The notes: generated from the sequence alone by a model not told the origin. DNA of 64,000 bases from Lacipirellulaceae bacterium (GCA_040218535.1 JAVJRG010000008.1:328605-392604), one strand, 5' to 3'; counted from the first letter of the stretch, positions 28,603 through 38,044 are shown. Made by a program: numbers and translations.

Positions 28603-30120
28603 ATGAAACATCGACTTTTGTTTTGCCTAGCCGCGCTATCGGTCAGTTCCGTAGTTCCGAAGTTCGTCGTTGGCGATGATGCTGCCGCGAAACGAAGCAT
28701 CCAGCCAAATATCGTTCTGATCATCGCCGACGATATGAACTGGAACGATTGCGGCGCTTACGGCCATCCGGCAATTCGCACGCCGAACATCGACCGGCTG
28801 GCGGCCGAGGGTTTGCTCTTCAAGCATGCGTATCTCACGACCAGTTCTTGCAGTCCCTCGCGATCAAGCCTGATCACAGGAAAATATCCTCACAACACAG
28901 GAGCGGAACAACTCCACTGGCCGCTGCCTGAGGGGACACGCACCTTTGTCCAAGAGCTAAAGCATCAAGGCTACTATTGTGCTTCAGCCGGGAAGTGGCA
29001 TTTGGGTGATGCCGTGAGGGATCATTTCGATCGAATCTATGACGCTTCGATGGCTGGCTTTGTCTTACCGACCGGTGACGACAACAAGCCCGGCAAGATG
29101 GTCGCCAAGAAGCCGAGTGGTTGCGAAAACTGGGAACGCGCCCTGGATGATCGTCCGAAAGACAAGCCCTTCTTCATGTGGCTGGCAGCGCTCGACCCAC
29201 ACCGGTCTTACGAGGAAGGAACGCTCGACCCGCCGCATAAACTTGAGGACGTCATTGTGCCGCCGCACTTGCCCGACGTCCCCGATGTCCGTGAAGACCT
29301 GCGCAGTTACTACGACGAGATCGGACGCCTCGACAAGTATGTTGGTAAAGTCATGAAGAAATTGGAAGACCAAGGCGTGGCCGACAACACGCTCGTCCTC
29401 TTCATTACCGACAACGGACGACCTTTCCCACGTGACAAAACGACGCTCTACGATGGAGGCATCCGCACGCCGTGGATCGTTCGCTGGCCGGCACGCGTGA
29501 AGCCGACTTCAACAACCAACGCGCTGGTTAGTGCCGTGGACTTGGCTCCGACGTTCCTCGAACTGGCCGGGTCGACCGAAGACGCTTCACTCATGGTAGA
29601 AGGCGAGAGCTTTGCCAAAGTGCTTTCTCACCCCGAACTTCCTCACCGAGAATTTGCTTTCGGCGAGGATCACTGGCACGACTACGAAGATCATGCACGC
29701 TGCGTCGTCACCCATCAGTTCAAGCTCATTCGAAACGACTACGTCGATCTTGCTCCCACTCCCTCTGCCGACGCAGGCCGCGGCTTAAGTTGGCTGGCGA
29801 TGCAGAAGCTTCATTCGGAAGGCAAGCTGAAGCCCCATCAACAGACTTGTTTCGACGCTCCTAGACCGAAATGGGAACTTTACGACCTAGAGCGAGATCC
29901 AGGCGAACTGGACAACCGCATGGACGACCCTGCCTACGAGAGCGTCCGAGATCGCTTAGCTGCAGCCCTTGATGAATGGAGCAAAGCAACCAACGACTTC
30001 ATGCCATCCAGGCGAACCCCTGACGAGTTCCATCGTTCGACGGGGTTGCCTGATCACAGCGTTCGCATGCGACCGCGCCGTTCGAAGCTTGAAATGTTTG
30101 GGACCAATGGCAAGTACTAA
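28603..30120 (+). CDS. Secreted sulfatase (formylglycine type)
   Basis: This gives 505 residues from ATG 28603, with a signal peptide (about 1-25). The catalytic motif C-x-P-x-R appears as 'SSCSPSRSSLITGKYPHNTG', with Cys83 expected to be oxidised to formylglycine. Metal-site Asp residues are in 'IVLIIADDMNWND' and 'LVLFITDNG'. 'ASAGKWHLG' supplies the Lys/His pair. It hydrolyses sulfate esters, plausibly on fucosyl residues given the GH29 fucosidase three genes upstream. The frame opens at 28543, but that start lies inside the preceding gene. Confidence 0.95.
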   Translation: MKHRLLFCLAALSVSSVVPKFVVGDDAAAKRSIQPNIVLIIADDMNWNDCGAYGHPAIRTPNIDRLAAEGLLFKHAYLTTSSCSPSRSSLITGKYPHNTGAEQLHWPLPEGTRTFVQELKHQGYYCASAGKWHLGDAVRDHFDRIYDASMAGFVLPTGDDNKPGKMVAKKPSGCENWERALDDRPKDKPFFMWLAALDPHRSYEEGTLDPPHKLEDVIVPPHLPDVPDVREDLRSYYDEIGRLDKYVGKVMKKLEDQGVADNTLVLFITDNGRPFPRDKTTLYDGGIRTPWIVRWPARVKPTSTTNALVSAVDLAPTFLELAGSTEDASLMVEGESFAKVLSHPELPHREFAFGEDHWHDYEDHARCVVTHQFKLIRNDYVDLAPTPSADAGRGLSWLAMQKLHSEGKLKPHQQTCFDAPRPKWELYDLERDPGELDNRMDDPAYESVRDRLAAALDEWSKATNDFMPSRRTPDEFHRSTGLPDHSVRMRPRRSKLEMFGTNGKY

Positions 30121-30279
30121 CAACGTAGAGCGTGCACTCCTGCCCGTTAAGTCGCGGCTTCAATCAAGGAGTCGTCCAGGAGTGGCCATCCTCTAGCCGC
30201 TTGCTGCACCATAACGCTGCTGGGTAGCTTCTGCTACATTACTAATTTCCGCTGACACCTTATCCGCAACCCGTCTGCA

Positions 30280-31671
30280 ATGCCGCCGCTTCTCATCCTT
30301 GCCATTGCCGTAGCACTTGTCCTGGGGCTGATTCTGGTACTGCGTTTGAACGCGTTCATCGCCTTAATCAGCGTCGCGGTCGTTGTCAGTCTTCTCGCCC
30401 CCGGTGAATTGGAAGAGAAAATACCACGGGTAGCGGTCGCTTTTGGTGTTTCCGCTGGCAAAATTGGAATTCCGATCGCCATGGCCGCGATTATCGGCAG
30501 TTGCTTGTTGGCGTCCGGCGCTGCGGATCGAATCGTCCGCGGCATGCTGAGCCTGTTTGGTGAGAAGCGAGGGGCGACAGCGCTGGCCGCAAGTGGCTTT
30601 ACGCTATCGATCCCTGTCTTCTTCGACACGGTCTTCTTTCTCTTGGTACCGTTGGCGAAGTCGCTCTATCAGCAAACCAAGCAACATTACCTGAAATACC
30701 TGCTGGCGATCGGGGCGGGTGGTGCCGTAGCGCACACGCTCATTCCACCGACGCCGGGGCCGCTGATGGTGGCTAGCGAACTCGATGTCGACGTCGGCCT
30801 CATGATGCTCGTCGGTATTGCTGTCGGTTTACCTTCGATGGGAATTGGCTTGCTCGTCGCCGGCTGGCTTGACCGCCATCTTGTCTTGACGCATCCCCCG
30901 AAGTTCGAGCAGAGTGAAGAGTCGCAAGAACCAAATGAAACAGCTGCCGAAGATCCAGGGCTCTTTGTTTCGTCGCTACCGATCGTTTTACCCGTGCTGC
31001 TTGTTGCCTCTCAGACGATCCTCAAAAGACTCGCGGAGCGATCTCCAGAGAACCACCAGCTTGAACACATGGTTCAGGTGGCGTCGCTGTTAGGCAATCC
31101 TAACTTTGCTCTACTGTTAGCGGCAGCAATTGCCCTAGGGATTTACGTTTTCTTTAAGCGACCGACTCGCAAGGAAGTTACCGAGCTCGTTGATGAGGCG
31201 CTGATGAGCGGTGGCGTGATCGTTCTGATCACTGCGGCTGGCGGCGCCTTCGGGGCAATGTTGCAGGTGGCTGAGATTGGAACGGCAATCAAGGATTCGT
31301 TTGCCACAGCAGAGGCGGGAGGAATGGCCCTGCTTTGGCTAGCGTTCGGTATCGCCAGCCTAATGAAAGTCAGTCAAGGCTCAGGGACGACTGCGATGAT
31401 CACCTCCAGTGCGATGCTGGCAGCGATGCTGGAAGGACAATCCTTAGCCTACAATCCCGTCTACCTAGCCCAAGCAATTGGTTGCGGTGCGTTGTTCGGC
31501 GTATGGATGAACGACAGTGGGTTTTGGCTCTTCTGCCGGATGGGCGGCCTGACCGAGAGCGAAGGACTCAAGACCTGGACGGTCATCCTGGCTGTCATCG
31601 GCATTACCTCCATGCTGCTGACGGTAGGTATGGCCACCGCTTTCCCAATGGCGGAAGTCGCCGCAAACTGA
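30280..31671 (+). CDS. GntP-family sugar-acid permease
   Basis: This inner-membrane protein has 463 residues and about 12-14 helices. Sequences 'FFDTVFFLLVPLAKSLYQ', 'AHTLIPPTPGPLMVASELDV', 'MKVSQGSGTTAMITSSAM' and 'FGVWMNDSGFWLFCRMGGLT' are characteristic of gluconate/H+ symporters of the GntP family. It probably imports a sugar acid such as gluconate, or a fuconate-type compound, for the two dehydrogenases that follow. That coupling is inferred from position. A 159-base gap separates it from the sulfatase gene. Confidence 0.9.
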   Translation: MPPLLILAIAVALVLGLILVLRLNAFIALISVAVVVSLLAPGELEEKIPRVAVAFGVSAGKIGIPIAMAAIIGSCLLASGAADRIVRGMLSLFGEKRGATALAASGFTLSIPVFFDTVFFLLVPLAKSLYQQTKQHYLKYLLAIGAGGAVAHTLIPPTPGPLMVASELDVDVGLMMLVGIAVGLPSMGIGLLVAGWLDRHLVLTHPPKFEQSEESQEPNETAAEDPGLFVSSLPIVLPVLLVASQTILKRLAERSPENHQLEHMVQVASLLGNPNFALLLAAAIALGIYVFFKRPTRKEVTELVDEALMSGGVIVLITAAGGAFGAMLQVAEIGTAIKDSFATAEAGGMALLWLAFGIASLMKVSQGSGTTAMITSSAMLAAMLEGQSLAYNPVYLAQAIGCGALFGVWMNDSGFWLFCRMGGLTESEGLKTWTVILAVIGITSMLLTVGMATAFPMAEVAAN

Positions 31672-31698
31672 ACACTGGCGGAGCGAATCACATCAACC

Positions 31699-32745
31699 AT
31701 GAAAGCACTACTCCTCACCGCCGAGAAGCAATTAGAAGTCTCCGAATTGCCGGAGCCAGAATTGACTGCTGATGCTGTGTTGATTCGCGTTGCCGCCTGT
31801 GGAATCTGCGGCAGCGACGTGCATGGCTACGATGGCAGCAGCGGACGTCGTATTCCTCCGTTGGTGATGGGCCATGAAGCGGCAGGAGTGGTTGAGCAAG
31901 TCGGTAGCGAAGTCACTAATGTTGCGGTTGGCGATCGGGTCACGTTCGATTCGACTGTCTACTGCGGAGCGTGCGAGTTCTGCAAAAAAGGGAAGATCAA
32001 CCTCTGCGATAACCGTCAGGTGCTTGGCGTCTCGTGCGGGGACTACCGTCGCCATGGGGCCTTTGCTGAATTCGTTACCGTTCCCTCGCGGATTGTTTAC
32101 AAGCTCCCCGATGGCTTAGCGTTTGAGCAAGCCGCACTCATCGAAGCGGTATCGGTTGCCGTGCACGCCGTCGCGAATCACACGCCAGAGGGTGAGAAGA
32201 TCGATGCCAACGATGCGGCCGTCGTGGTGGGCGTCGGAATGATCGGGTTGCTAATCGTTCAAGCACTGAAAGCCGCCGGCTGCGAGACGATCTACGCGGT
32301 TGACGTTGATGACGACCGACTGGAACTTGCTAAGCAGTTTGGTGCCAGCGAAGGATTCAACGCCAAACAGGTCAATGCCACGGAAGAGATTCTCAAGCTT
32401 ACCGGCGGTGTCGGCGTGCCAATCGCGTTGGAAGCAGTCGGTGCTACGGCGACGATTCAGACGGCTATTGAGTCGGCGGCCAAAGGAGCCACCGTGACGC
32501 TTGTGGGGAATATTTCTCCAACCGTGGAAGTCCCCCTCCAATCGGTCGTGACTCGCGAAATCACGCTTGCTGGCTCGTGCGCATCAGCGGGCGAATATCC
32601 CCTGTGCATGGAACTGATGGCGAGCGGAGCGATCGATGTCGCTCCATTGATTTCTGCGACGGCTCCCCTGGAACAAGGAGCCGCTTGGTTCAATCGCTTG
32701 TACGATCGCGAGCCAGGTTTGATGAAAGTGGTACTCACTCCTTAA
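31699..32745 (+). CDS. Zinc-dependent alcohol/polyol dehydrogenase (MDR family)
   Basis: The 348-residue MDR enzyme carries the catalytic-zinc motif 'CGICGSDVHGYDG', 'VMGHEAAGVVEQVG', and four structural-zinc Cys in 'CGACEFCKKGKINLC'. The NAD-binding Rossmann signature is 'AAVVVGVGMIGLLIVQALKA'. The most likely substrates are sugar alcohols or threonine-like secondary alcohols (sorbitol-dehydrogenase/Tdh side of the family). It follows the GntP permease by 27 bases. Confidence 0.9.
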   Translation: MKALLLTAEKQLEVSELPEPELTADAVLIRVAACGICGSDVHGYDGSSGRRIPPLVMGHEAAGVVEQVGSEVTNVAVGDRVTFDSTVYCGACEFCKKGKINLCDNRQVLGVSCGDYRRHGAFAEFVTVPSRIVYKLPDGLAFEQAALIEAVSVAVHAVANHTPEGEKIDANDAAVVVGVGMIGLLIVQALKAAGCETIYAVDVDDDRLELAKQFGASEGFNAKQVNATEEILKLTGGVGVPIALEAVGATATIQTAIESAAKGATVTLVGNISPTVEVPLQSVVTREITLAGSCASAGEYPLCMELMASGAIDVAPLISATAPLEQGAAWFNRLYDREPGLMKVVLTP

Positions 32746-32766
32746 CTGATAAAGGTCTATTGGACT

Positions 32767-33558
32767 GTGACAGAAAATCCGTTTGATCTTTCGGGAAAAG
32801 TGGCAATCGTCACGGGCGCAAGTCGTGGCCTCGGGCAAGAGTTTGGTCGCGCGCTGGCCGAAGCAGGGGCAGATCTGGTAATTACCAGCCGGAGTCTCGA
32901 TTCGCTTGTTGAGTTTCAGAGTGAAATCGAAGCGCTAGGTCGTCGCGCTGTGCCGGTCGAGCTTGACGTGCAAAGCTATGACAGCATTCAGCGAATGGCT
33001 GAGGCGGCGAAGAACGCTTTCGGCAAGATTGACATCTTGGTGAACAACGCCGGCTGCAATGTGCGCAAGCCCGCTTTGGATGTCACTTGGGAGGACTGGA
33101 ATCTGGTCCTCGACACAAACCTCCGAGGCACGTTTTTTGTCGCACAAGCAATCGGTCGCAGTATGGTCGAGCAAGGCTCAGGCCGCATCATCAACATCGG
33201 CTCGGTGACTTCGGTCGCCGGGTATGCCGGCTTGGGACCCTACTGTGCCAGTCGGGGCGGTGTAAAACAGCTGACCATGAGTCTCGCTGACGATTGGGGG
33301 CCGAGCGGTGTGACCGTCAATTGCCTCGCCCCCGGTTGGTTCCGCACCGAACAGAATAAAGTGCTCTACGAGAACCAAGAATGGCTCGATTACCTCGTCG
33401 ACCGCATTCCCTTGCGACGCCCCGGCCAGCCCGGCGACCTGCGAGGTGCGGTTGTCTTTCTCGCTTCGGATGCGAGCCAATACGTGACGGGTCAAACCCT
33501 CTTGGTCGATGGCGGGATCTCCACAGGAGCCACCCGTGCGACGGTCGCCGATAAGTGA
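32767..33558 (+). CDS. Short-chain dehydrogenase/reductase, gluconate/sugar-acid type
   Basis: The product is 263 residues from a GTG start, 21 bases after the previous stop. The NAD(P)-binding motif 'AIVTGASRGLGQEF', 'LVNNAGCNVRKPALDVTWED', catalytic Ser in 'NIGSVTSVAGYAGLGPYCAS' and C-terminal 'YVTGQTLLVDGGIS' are standard SDR. The usual catalytic YxxxK reads 'YCASRGG', so the Lys position carries Arg; this is seen in some SDRs but could lower activity. It likely acts on a sugar acid or polyol with the preceding dehydrogenase and permease. Confidence 0.9.
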   Translation: MTENPFDLSGKVAIVTGASRGLGQEFGRALAEAGADLVITSRSLDSLVEFQSEIEALGRRAVPVELDVQSYDSIQRMAEAAKNAFGKIDILVNNAGCNVRKPALDVTWEDWNLVLDTNLRGTFFVAQAIGRSMVEQGSGRIINIGSVTSVAGYAGLGPYCASRGGVKQLTMSLADDWGPSGVTVNCLAPGWFRTEQNKVLYENQEWLDYLVDRIPLRRPGQPGDLRGAVVFLASDASQYVTGQTLLVDGGISTGATRATVADK

Positions 33559-33689
33559 GAGCCGTACGAGAGCAATTCTAGCTCCCTGCCCTTCCCTCGT
33601 TGTAAGTCGCTTGGTGACCGGGACTTGAATCGTGTGGCCGTGAATGTTCAAATACTGAGGCCGATTGATTTGAAAGAGTCGATCGACAA

Positions 33690-33773
<84 letters not shown>

Positions 33774-33963
33774 CTTCTGCAAAACAAGGGTTTTTGGCAC
33801 TTGCCCTGCCCTTTTCTAGCGCTACAATGCTCCCCCCAAAACCTCCCTGTGGCGCATATGTGGTGCAACGGGCAGTCGTATTGGGTGGTGTGGCATTATT
33901 CGGGTTTCAGCAGCATTCGTCGCTGCTGTGATTTCCCGACTGTCCTATTTAAGGAGCGCACTG

Positions 33964-35190
33964 GTGGCCCATCTCACCCAACGCAATGGCGTTTTTAATG
34001 TTCGATTTCGTGCCGCTGGAAAATACTTTCAGAAGTCTCTCAAGACTCGTGAGCAAGCCGACGCGACGGCCGCACTGCACGGCGTCGAGCAGACGCTTCA
34101 CTTGCTCAAGATCGGGAAGCTTGTGATTCCCAGCGGCGTCGATGCTGGAGAATATGTCGTTAGCGGCGGTACGGCCAAGGAGCCCTGCCCTCCCAAAGCC
34201 ACAGTGCCCAGCTATCAGGATGCAACGAGAGCCTACCTGAAGTCCCAAGAAGGGATCTTGGCCGATAGTTATATCAGTTCGCAACGTACCCACCTTTCAC
34301 ATCTAGAATCCTACCTTAACGGCAAGAGTCATTCGCGGGTGGATAAGATCAGTGCCGATCACTTCGAATCGTTCATCGAGAACCGCCGCGGCACCGTCGA
34401 TAGCACGACCGTTTCGCGGGAGCGAATCACGCTACGCAACTTCGGTCGCTGGCTGGTCGCTAAGAAATACGTCACCGAGTCGCCTGCAGAGGGAATCCCA
34501 CCAATTCCCAGTAACGGCGATATGCCTCCCTTCCGTACCAAGGCCCAGATTGAGCAGGCAATTGCGCTTGGCAAAATCACTGACCTCAATCGTCAGCGTG
34601 AGCTTTGGGAGTGCCTGTTTCTCTCTCCTGTCGAGATCAAGGGCCTGCTGAAGCTCGTAAATAAGAAGTCAGCTCGGGTCGAGAGTTTCAAGCTGCACGC
34701 GATACCTGCCTACACGGGAATGCGACGGGGCGAGGTGCTTCGGTTGAGATGGTCGGATGTCGATTTCAACTCCGATTGCCTAATCGCCTACAGCCGCAAG
34801 CAGTCGCGACGTCAAAAGATGACAGCTCGCCAGGTTGATCTTCATCCCGAATTACGGACTTTACTCAAGCAATGGTCCAAGTCTTCAAGCGGAGAATTTG
34901 TGGTCCCCGGGATCACGGCGGGACAGGAACTCGACTGTGATCGCGCCAATCGTTGGTTCTGGCAGCCTCTGCGAGGGAGTAGCTGGTGCTTGGATACGGG
35001 GCGAAACTGGTTCACAATTGGCTTTCATACTTATCGCCACTCCTTTGCGAGCAACATGGCTGCCGCTGGCGTGGATGCTCGGGTGATCGATGCCTACATG
35101 GGGCATCGGACCGAGGCGATGCGCAGGCGTTATTTGCACTTGTTTCCGAGTGATCGTAAGGCGGCGATAAGTTCGTTTAGCCTCCAGTAG
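33964..35190 (+). CDS. Tyrosine recombinase/integrase
   Basis: This gives 408 residues from GTG 33964, chosen because AAGGAG (33951-33956) sits 7 bases upstream and the product then starts 'AHLTQRNGVFNVRF' as in planctomycete integrases. An Arm/SAM-like N-terminal DNA-binding domain (about 1-210) is followed by the catalytic domain. Catalytic residues visible are Arg in 'YTGMRRGEVLRLRWSDVD', the 'HTYRHSFASNMAAAGV' box (His and Arg), His in 'YMGHRTEAM' and the nucleophile Tyr in 'RRYLHLFP'. It would integrate the element at the adjoining tRNA-Leu. Confidence 0.93.
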   Translation: MAHLTQRNGVFNVRFRAAGKYFQKSLKTREQADATAALHGVEQTLHLLKIGKLVIPSGVDAGEYVVSGGTAKEPCPPKATVPSYQDATRAYLKSQEGILADSYISSQRTHLSHLESYLNGKSHSRVDKISADHFESFIENRRGTVDSTTVSRERITLRNFGRWLVAKKYVTESPAEGIPPIPSNGDMPPFRTKAQIEQAIALGKITDLNRQRELWECLFLSPVEIKGLLKLVNKKSARVESFKLHAIPAYTGMRRGEVLRLRWSDVDFNSDCLIAYSRKQSRRQKMTARQVDLHPELRTLLKQWSKSSSGEFVVPGITAGQELDCDRANRWFWQPLRGSSWCLDTGRNWFTIGFHTYRHSFASNMAAAGVDARVIDAYMGHRTEAMRRRYLHLFPSDRKAAISSFSLQ

Positions 35191-35236
35191 GCTTTGCTCG
35201 TATTCGTACCGATGCTGTGGAAAGTGAGAGTCATTG

Positions 35237-37390
35237 ATGGCAGAGGAAACTGAGAGGCGCCCAATTTTTGCCATTGAAGCCCAGATTGAAGGCGATCAGA
35301 TCAGAGGGTTTTCTGTATGTGCTGAGAATGGAACCGGCTATGAATTTCATGTACTTGCCGCGACCGATCTGTGTGACTTTTTAGAAAGTAATTCGGAAGC
35401 ACTTTTCGTAGCTAGCGAAGCTGCGGGATTACACTGGAAAATCATCGAACTACTTCACGAAAGAAGTGAGAGCTGGTGGCAGCTCGTTACCAATCATCGC
35501 CTTCATGATGTGGGGCTGCTGTACCAACTAGTGCTGTACGCCAAAGAGGGCTCGCTTACTCAAAGACCAGTGCGAGACAACATTGCAAAACTGTGCCGTG
35601 TCAACGCCCAGGACCCAAATGTTTTGACTCTCGACTTACTACTGCGGTCCTACCGGAAGTTGCTCGGAGACGTTGATCTGCTGAAAGTAGAAGTTGCAAA
35701 TGAAGACCCAAGTCTATATGCGTTACATAGTGAATCGCCCTTCAACGAAGAGCCTTATGGACCGCTCTCCGTAGGACTTGATACCAACGCCGACATCGCC
35801 CTCTATCCGATGGGCGAACGGGGCATCGGCATAGAGCTCAATGGCAGAAGAGATGCCCGAGAAAGAGCAGAGAGCCTACTAGCTGAATTGGAGAAGGCAA
35901 ACAATGAGCCGAGGGGACTTCGAAGCGCCCTCCTACTAATTTCTGAGACCGGGCCTGAATGCCTGAAACAACAAGAACGCGACGCGGCAAAACACTTGAC
36001 GACTGAGTGGCTTCAGGAGGTGGGTAACCAAACACGACCCTTTGCTGATGTACCGTTGCCTTTACCGTATCAGCGTGTCGGGAAGAAACGAAAGCTATCG
36101 CTGGACCCAGTTCGCTGGCGTAACCAAGCATTACATAATGAAAGTATCGATGTCTTTCGTCTAGCATCGCAGGCCGCTCAGTTCGTGAAATTGCTACGCG
36201 ATAGTCCCCAGCAACTCGATGTTTGTATGCGATGGGAAATCGCACCTCAACTCTGTGCGCGAGACCCCAGCGCCGAGAGTATCCGAAAGCTTGGACCAGG
36301 CCTACTTCGTCCGAGCGAGAACAAGAGGTTTTGCGTGGTTACCATTGCTGATCTCTCAGTCAGATGTTTGGCAACTGTGCTTCGTCAGCGTCTCCGAAGC
36401 GATTGGCTATACTTATTATTTGCAAATGGGAACTCACCCTATGATGAAGTGGGTGAGAGTTTTCGCAACTGGATTCAATCTCAATCGGAAGAGATTAACA
36501 ACGCTGCTAACAGTGACTCAGAGACTCACGCTGAGATGTCTACTCTCACACGCAGCAGAGAATTGCAGGCCTCAGACAGAAACTATTTTTTCTACTTAGC
36601 ATCTCAGGATCTGGGCTGGTCTGAAATTGTAAGAGAATTGCTCAGCGCTATTGCAGAGGGCTCTGTAGGAAAAGCAGCCCTGCTTACCAGGTTAAGTCAG
36701 CTAGACTCACCGCTCGTCGCAGACAGCAACGGCAACACCGCCAACTACGGCGAAATGTTGAGTAATGTCGAGCTATTGCTTCAATGGTTCACTCAAGACA
36801 TTGTTACTGACTTAGGTCAGATGCTGCCTTGGCCCGATTTAATCTATCCAGAGCACAAACTCGGCGTTGAAGAGGGGGCACTATATCAGGAAGTGAAGAA
36901 TTGCTTGGAGCCTACTGAGCAAGATTCAGATCCCTTTCAAGACGTGCACCACGGTGCCATACATTTTCGCAGAGACTTGGAATCAGAGAACCCTAACGGA
37001 CGTCTTTTGAGCTTCATGATTGAGCAGGCTGACTTGGGAGGATCTTCGCGCGATGAAGCGATTCGCAAACTCCGGAATAAGATGTTGAATCGCAGGCACT
37101 TTTCCCATTATGGTCGAATTGGAGCACCCTTAGCCGACGTGTATTTCAACTTACGACTTGTGTCACAGCTTCAAGACGATGTCATAAAGCGTTCCTCTTT
37201 TGCGTTCGTACGCAACGGATTTGAGCTGGTAGCGCTGACTTCGCGTGAGTTCGTAATCGAGGCCCCTCTACACATCGATGAAGACCGGCAAGAGCGCCTG
37301 CTGAGTAATTGTCTCCATGACGCACTTCGCCCGCTGTTGGGCCAGGCAGCTAATAACCTCATAAAAGTCACTTTTGTGGACAACTTCTGA
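35237..37390 (+). CDS. Family A DNA polymerase-like protein with lost catalytic residues
   Basis: The protein is 717 residues from ATG 35237. An N-terminal 3'-5' exonuclease-like region has an altered first motif (AIEAQ in place of DIET) and 'HRLHDVGLLYQLVL' where 'DTMLLYYLL' is expected. The C-terminal half follows the polymerase order: 'FCVVTIADLSVRCLATVL' in place of motif A (an ungapped alignment to DYSQIELRVLA puts Thr369 at the catalytic Asp and Ser374 at Glu), 'DRNYFFYLASQDLG' in place of motif B, and 'LVALTSREFVIEAP' in place of motif C, with Ser669-Arg670 instead of His-Asp. The reading frame is intact, so it is probably maintained as a non-catalytic subunit. It lies between the integrase and the excisionase-like gene. 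Family membership is my reading of the motifs. Confidence 0.5.
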   Translation: MAEETERRPIFAIEAQIEGDQIRGFSVCAENGTGYEFHVLAATDLCDFLESNSEALFVASEAAGLHWKIIELLHERSESWWQLVTNHRLHDVGLLYQLVLYAKEGSLTQRPVRDNIAKLCRVNAQDPNVLTLDLLLRSYRKLLGDVDLLKVEVANEDPSLYALHSESPFNEEPYGPLSVGLDTNADIALYPMGERGIGIELNGRRDARERAESLLAELEKANNEPRGLRSALLLISETGPECLKQQERDAAKHLTTEWLQEVGNQTRPFADVPLPLPYQRVGKKRKLSLDPVRWRNQALHNESIDVFRLASQAAQFVKLLRDSPQQLDVCMRWEIAPQLCARDPSAESIRKLGPGLLRPSENKRFCVVTIADLSVRCLATVLRQRLRSDWLYLLFANGNSPYDEVGESFRNWIQSQSEEINNAANSDSETHAEMSTLTRSRELQASDRNYFFYLASQDLGWSEIVRELLSAIAEGSVGKAALLTRLSQLDSPLVADSNGNTANYGEMLSNVELLLQWFTQDIVTDLGQMLPWPDLIYPEHKLGVEEGALYQEVKNCLEPTEQDSDPFQDVHHGAIHFRRDLESENPNGRLLSFMIEQADLGGSSRDEAIRKLRNKMLNRRHFSHYGRIGAPLADVYFNLRLVSQLQDDVIKRSSFAFVRNGFELVALTSREFVIEAPLHIDEDRQERLLSNCLHDALRPLLGQAANNLIKVTFVDNF

Positions 37391-37484
37391 TGGTGAGCCT
37401 GTTTCCAATTCCATAGGGTGAACGAAGACGATAATATTTTATGCCATGGGCTTGAACTATTGTTGCAGTTAGTTAAGATCTTGA

Positions 37485-37538
37485 TGTCGGTAGGCGAGTC
37501 GTGGCTACCACCTCGCTGGGCATCCGAGGCCACCGACA
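37485..37538 (+). other. Structured region upstream of the excisionase-like gene
   Basis: TGTCGGT (37485-37491) pairs with ACCGACA (37532-37538), enclosing an inner hairpin in which GCGAG-TC-GTGG (37494-37504) pairs with CCAC-CTCGC (37508-37516) around a CTA loop. It lies in the 321 bases between the polymerase-like gene and the HTH gene. It could be an RNA structure or a recombination or binding site of the element. Confidence 0.35.
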
Positions 37539-37711
37539 CCCATCTTCGTGGCGAATTTGGGATTTAAGATTTCGGAACACTTTCTCTAGCAGCGCGACCG
37601 GTACGTGGATCGCGCTCCATGGTGCGGCTTTCTTGCCACGCCATTCCCCCCGCTTGGTTTTCTTCCGGAATCTCGCTGCGCCGTCTCTCAATTCCCAACA
37701 GGAGGTGCGCT

Positions 37712-38044
37712 ATGCACGATACGAGTGACACTTTTGCTGCCGTTTCAGGTCCTGCGCGGACTGACGATTTTACCGAAAAGGTCCTTGCAATTCTGAACGA
37801 TATTCAGCGTGAGCTCACGGAAATGCGCGAACGCTCGTCAGGGGCTAGAAAAGATTTTTACACCATCGCCGAATTCGCAGAAATCGTGAAGAGGTCGCCA
37901 TATACAGCGAGACAGTGGGTTCGCGAAGGACGCGTTGCCGCGACGCGTGTATCAGGCACCGGCCCACGTGGCCGACTTCTGATTGCTCGATCAGAAATTG
38001 ACAAAATCGTCCGCCATGGCCTCGGCGAGAGCGTGCCGCCATAA
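37712..38044 (+). CDS. Helix-turn-helix excisionase-like protein
   Basis: This is 110 residues from ATG 37712, with a perfect GGAGGT ribosome site at 37701-37706. An N-terminal acidic helix (about 18-40) is followed by an HTH_17/MerR-like domain: 'FYTIAEFAEIVKRSPYTARQ', then 'WVREGRVAATRVSGTGPRGR' and a 'LLIARSEIDKIV' wing. This is the typical helix-turn-helix of recombination directionality factors and MerR-like regulators in integrated elements. It would control excision or the transcription of the replication genes that follow. An upstream in-frame extension to 37619 has no such support. Confidence 0.75.
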   Translation: MHDTSDTFAAVSGPARTDDFTEKVLAILNDIQRELTEMRERSSGARKDFYTIAEFAEIVKRSPYTARQWVREGRVAATRVSGTGPRGRLLIARSEIDKIVRHGLGESVPP

